Source: JAVBOD01 sp031551045 (lineage in GTDB: Bacteria; Bacteroidota; Bacteroidia; Bacteroidales; UBA932). Taken from it: a stretch of DNA of 7,351 bases. A program made the translations under genes and the position numbers. Every line of letters begins with the position of its first letter. Position 1 is the stretch's first letter. The notes beneath the pieces are model-generated. The model had not been told where the DNA came from, did not search any database, and was given only the letters and a program-made list of their open reading frames with translations. The stretch lies in assembly GCA_031551045.1 (NCBI GenBank), contig JAVBOD010000050.1:1-7351 (forward strand), given 5' to 3'. Below, piece by piece: positions 6,996 to 7,351 of this stretch.

Positions 6996-7029
6996 TTCTG
7001 TGAACAGTAAAATGTTCGCAGAACCTTTT
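6996..7029 (+). terminator. Intrinsic terminator after the crystallin-like gene
   Basis: Stem TTCTGTGAACA (6996-7006) pairs with TGTTCGCAGAA (7013-7023), 11 bp with one G-T wobble and a six-base loop GTAAAA. It is followed by CCTTTT (7024-7029). It lies 74 bases after the stop codon at 6921. The T-run is short, so termination may be incomplete, allowing readthrough into the downstream gene. Confidence 0.65.
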
Positions 7030-7058
7030 GTGGTAAACTAAATAGTAAGACAGCGCCA

Positions 7059-7072
7059 TCCGGAATTCCGGA
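7059..7072. promoter_or_regulatory. 14-bp perfect palindrome upstream of the di-heme protein gene
   Basis: TCCGGAATTCCGGA is a perfect 14-base palindrome, 45 bases before the ATG at 7118. It could be an operator, or form a tight hairpin in the mRNA leader. I could find no clear TAnnTTTG promoter between 7030 and 7117, so the role is uncertain. Confidence 0.35.
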
Positions 7073-7117
7073 CGATATGAACAATCATTACAAAAAAAAG
7101 AAACACTAAATTATACT

Positions 7118-7351
7118 ATGAGAAAAATCAACAGACTTATCTGGGCAGCCTTGCTGCCATTGGCTTTTGCCGCATGTTCCGACGATCCCGACACCCCGAA
7201 TCCAAAACCAGAATTGAGTGAAGAATGGTATGCCGGCGGGAAAAACGGCACGACGTTCGATATTACTTCGCGCGCCTATCGCCAACCGATGCCTTTCGTC
7301 GAGGAAGACGCTACGCTCTACAGACAATTCATGCGCGGCGAGCAGATTTTT
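7118..7351 (+). CDS. Probable di-heme oxidoreductase (DUF1111, 'thiol oxidoreductase'-like) lipoprotein, N-terminal part
   Basis: The first 78 codons of a gene cut by the right window edge. The signal sequence ends FAAC at residues 17-20, followed by SDDPD, predicting a surface-type lipoprotein. Residues 35-78 (EEWYAGGKNGTTFDITSRAYRQPMPFVEED..LYRQFMRGEQIF) resemble the N-terminus of di-heme oxidoreductases of the DUF1111 family, which start with GG..T.FD.TS.AY.QP.P and then xFxxGxxxF. The diagnostic CxxCH heme motifs would lie beyond the window, so the identification is provisional. The family is related to bacterial di-heme cytochrome c peroxidases and is commonly encoded beside imelysin genes, which supports the call. 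The ATG at 7118 follows an A-rich leader and opens a standard lipoprotein signal. Confidence 0.65.
   Translation, partial: MRKINRLIWAALLPLAFAACSDDPDTPNPKPELSEEWYAGGKNGTTFDITSRAYRQPMPFVEEDATLYRQFMRGEQIF

Noticed and set aside
6092..7031. Short direct repeats (TTTTGT, GATTAAAA) flanking the AT-rich gene as insertion target duplications
   Set aside because: Six to eight bases in AT-rich DNA, not placed at matching junctions; expected by chance. No transposase or inverted terminal repeats are visible.

Overview
The window looks like chromosomal DNA from the Bacteroidota, probably order Bacteroidales. The evidence is as follows. Four of the six genes encode lipoproteins whose mature N-terminus is Cys followed by a Ser/Asn-Asp/Glu cluster (CSED, CSDDND, CNED, CSDDPD), the surface-export type of that phylum. 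Shine-Dalgarno sequences are absent and start codons follow A-rich leaders. Candidate promoters match the Bacteroides consensus TTTG...TAnnTTTG rather than sigma-70. The protein families present (Ig-like repeat/TIG lipoproteins, imelysin lipoproteins) are also typical. Genus cannot be assigned from sequence alone.

Left part (1-3244): a secreted beta-solenoid protein of the DUF4097/GIN putative-adhesin type (17-1168, +), built around eight exact 18-residue TSGGS repeats. It converges on a large modular surface lipoprotein (1241-3244, -) made of four Ig-like repeats and three TIG/IPT-like domains. The two genes share a bidirectional terminator hairpin at 1186-1223.

Centre (3245-3552): a 308-base divergent intergenic region with a good promoter for each flanking gene and an AT-rich imperfect dyad just upstream of the rightward promoter.

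Right part (3553-7351, all +): an outer-membrane beta-barrel with a glutamate-rich segment (3553-4836); an imelysin/M75 lipoprotein with the GxHxxE motif (4892-6091); an AT-rich lipoprotein whose C-terminal half reads as a two-motif calcium-binding beta/gamma-crystallin domain (6124-6921); and the first 78 codons of what is probably a di-heme (DUF1111 type) oxidoreductase lipoprotein (7118 to the window edge). Imelysin plus di-heme peroxidase-like protein recurs in iron-regulated operons elsewhere. The inference is that barrel, imelysin and di-heme protein form a cell-envelope iron (or other metal) acquisition module, analogous to EfeO/EfeB. The crystallin-like gene interrupts this module. It has much lower GC than its neighbours, a promoter-like sequence overlapping the imelysin stop codon and its own terminator, so it looks like a self-contained inserted cassette.
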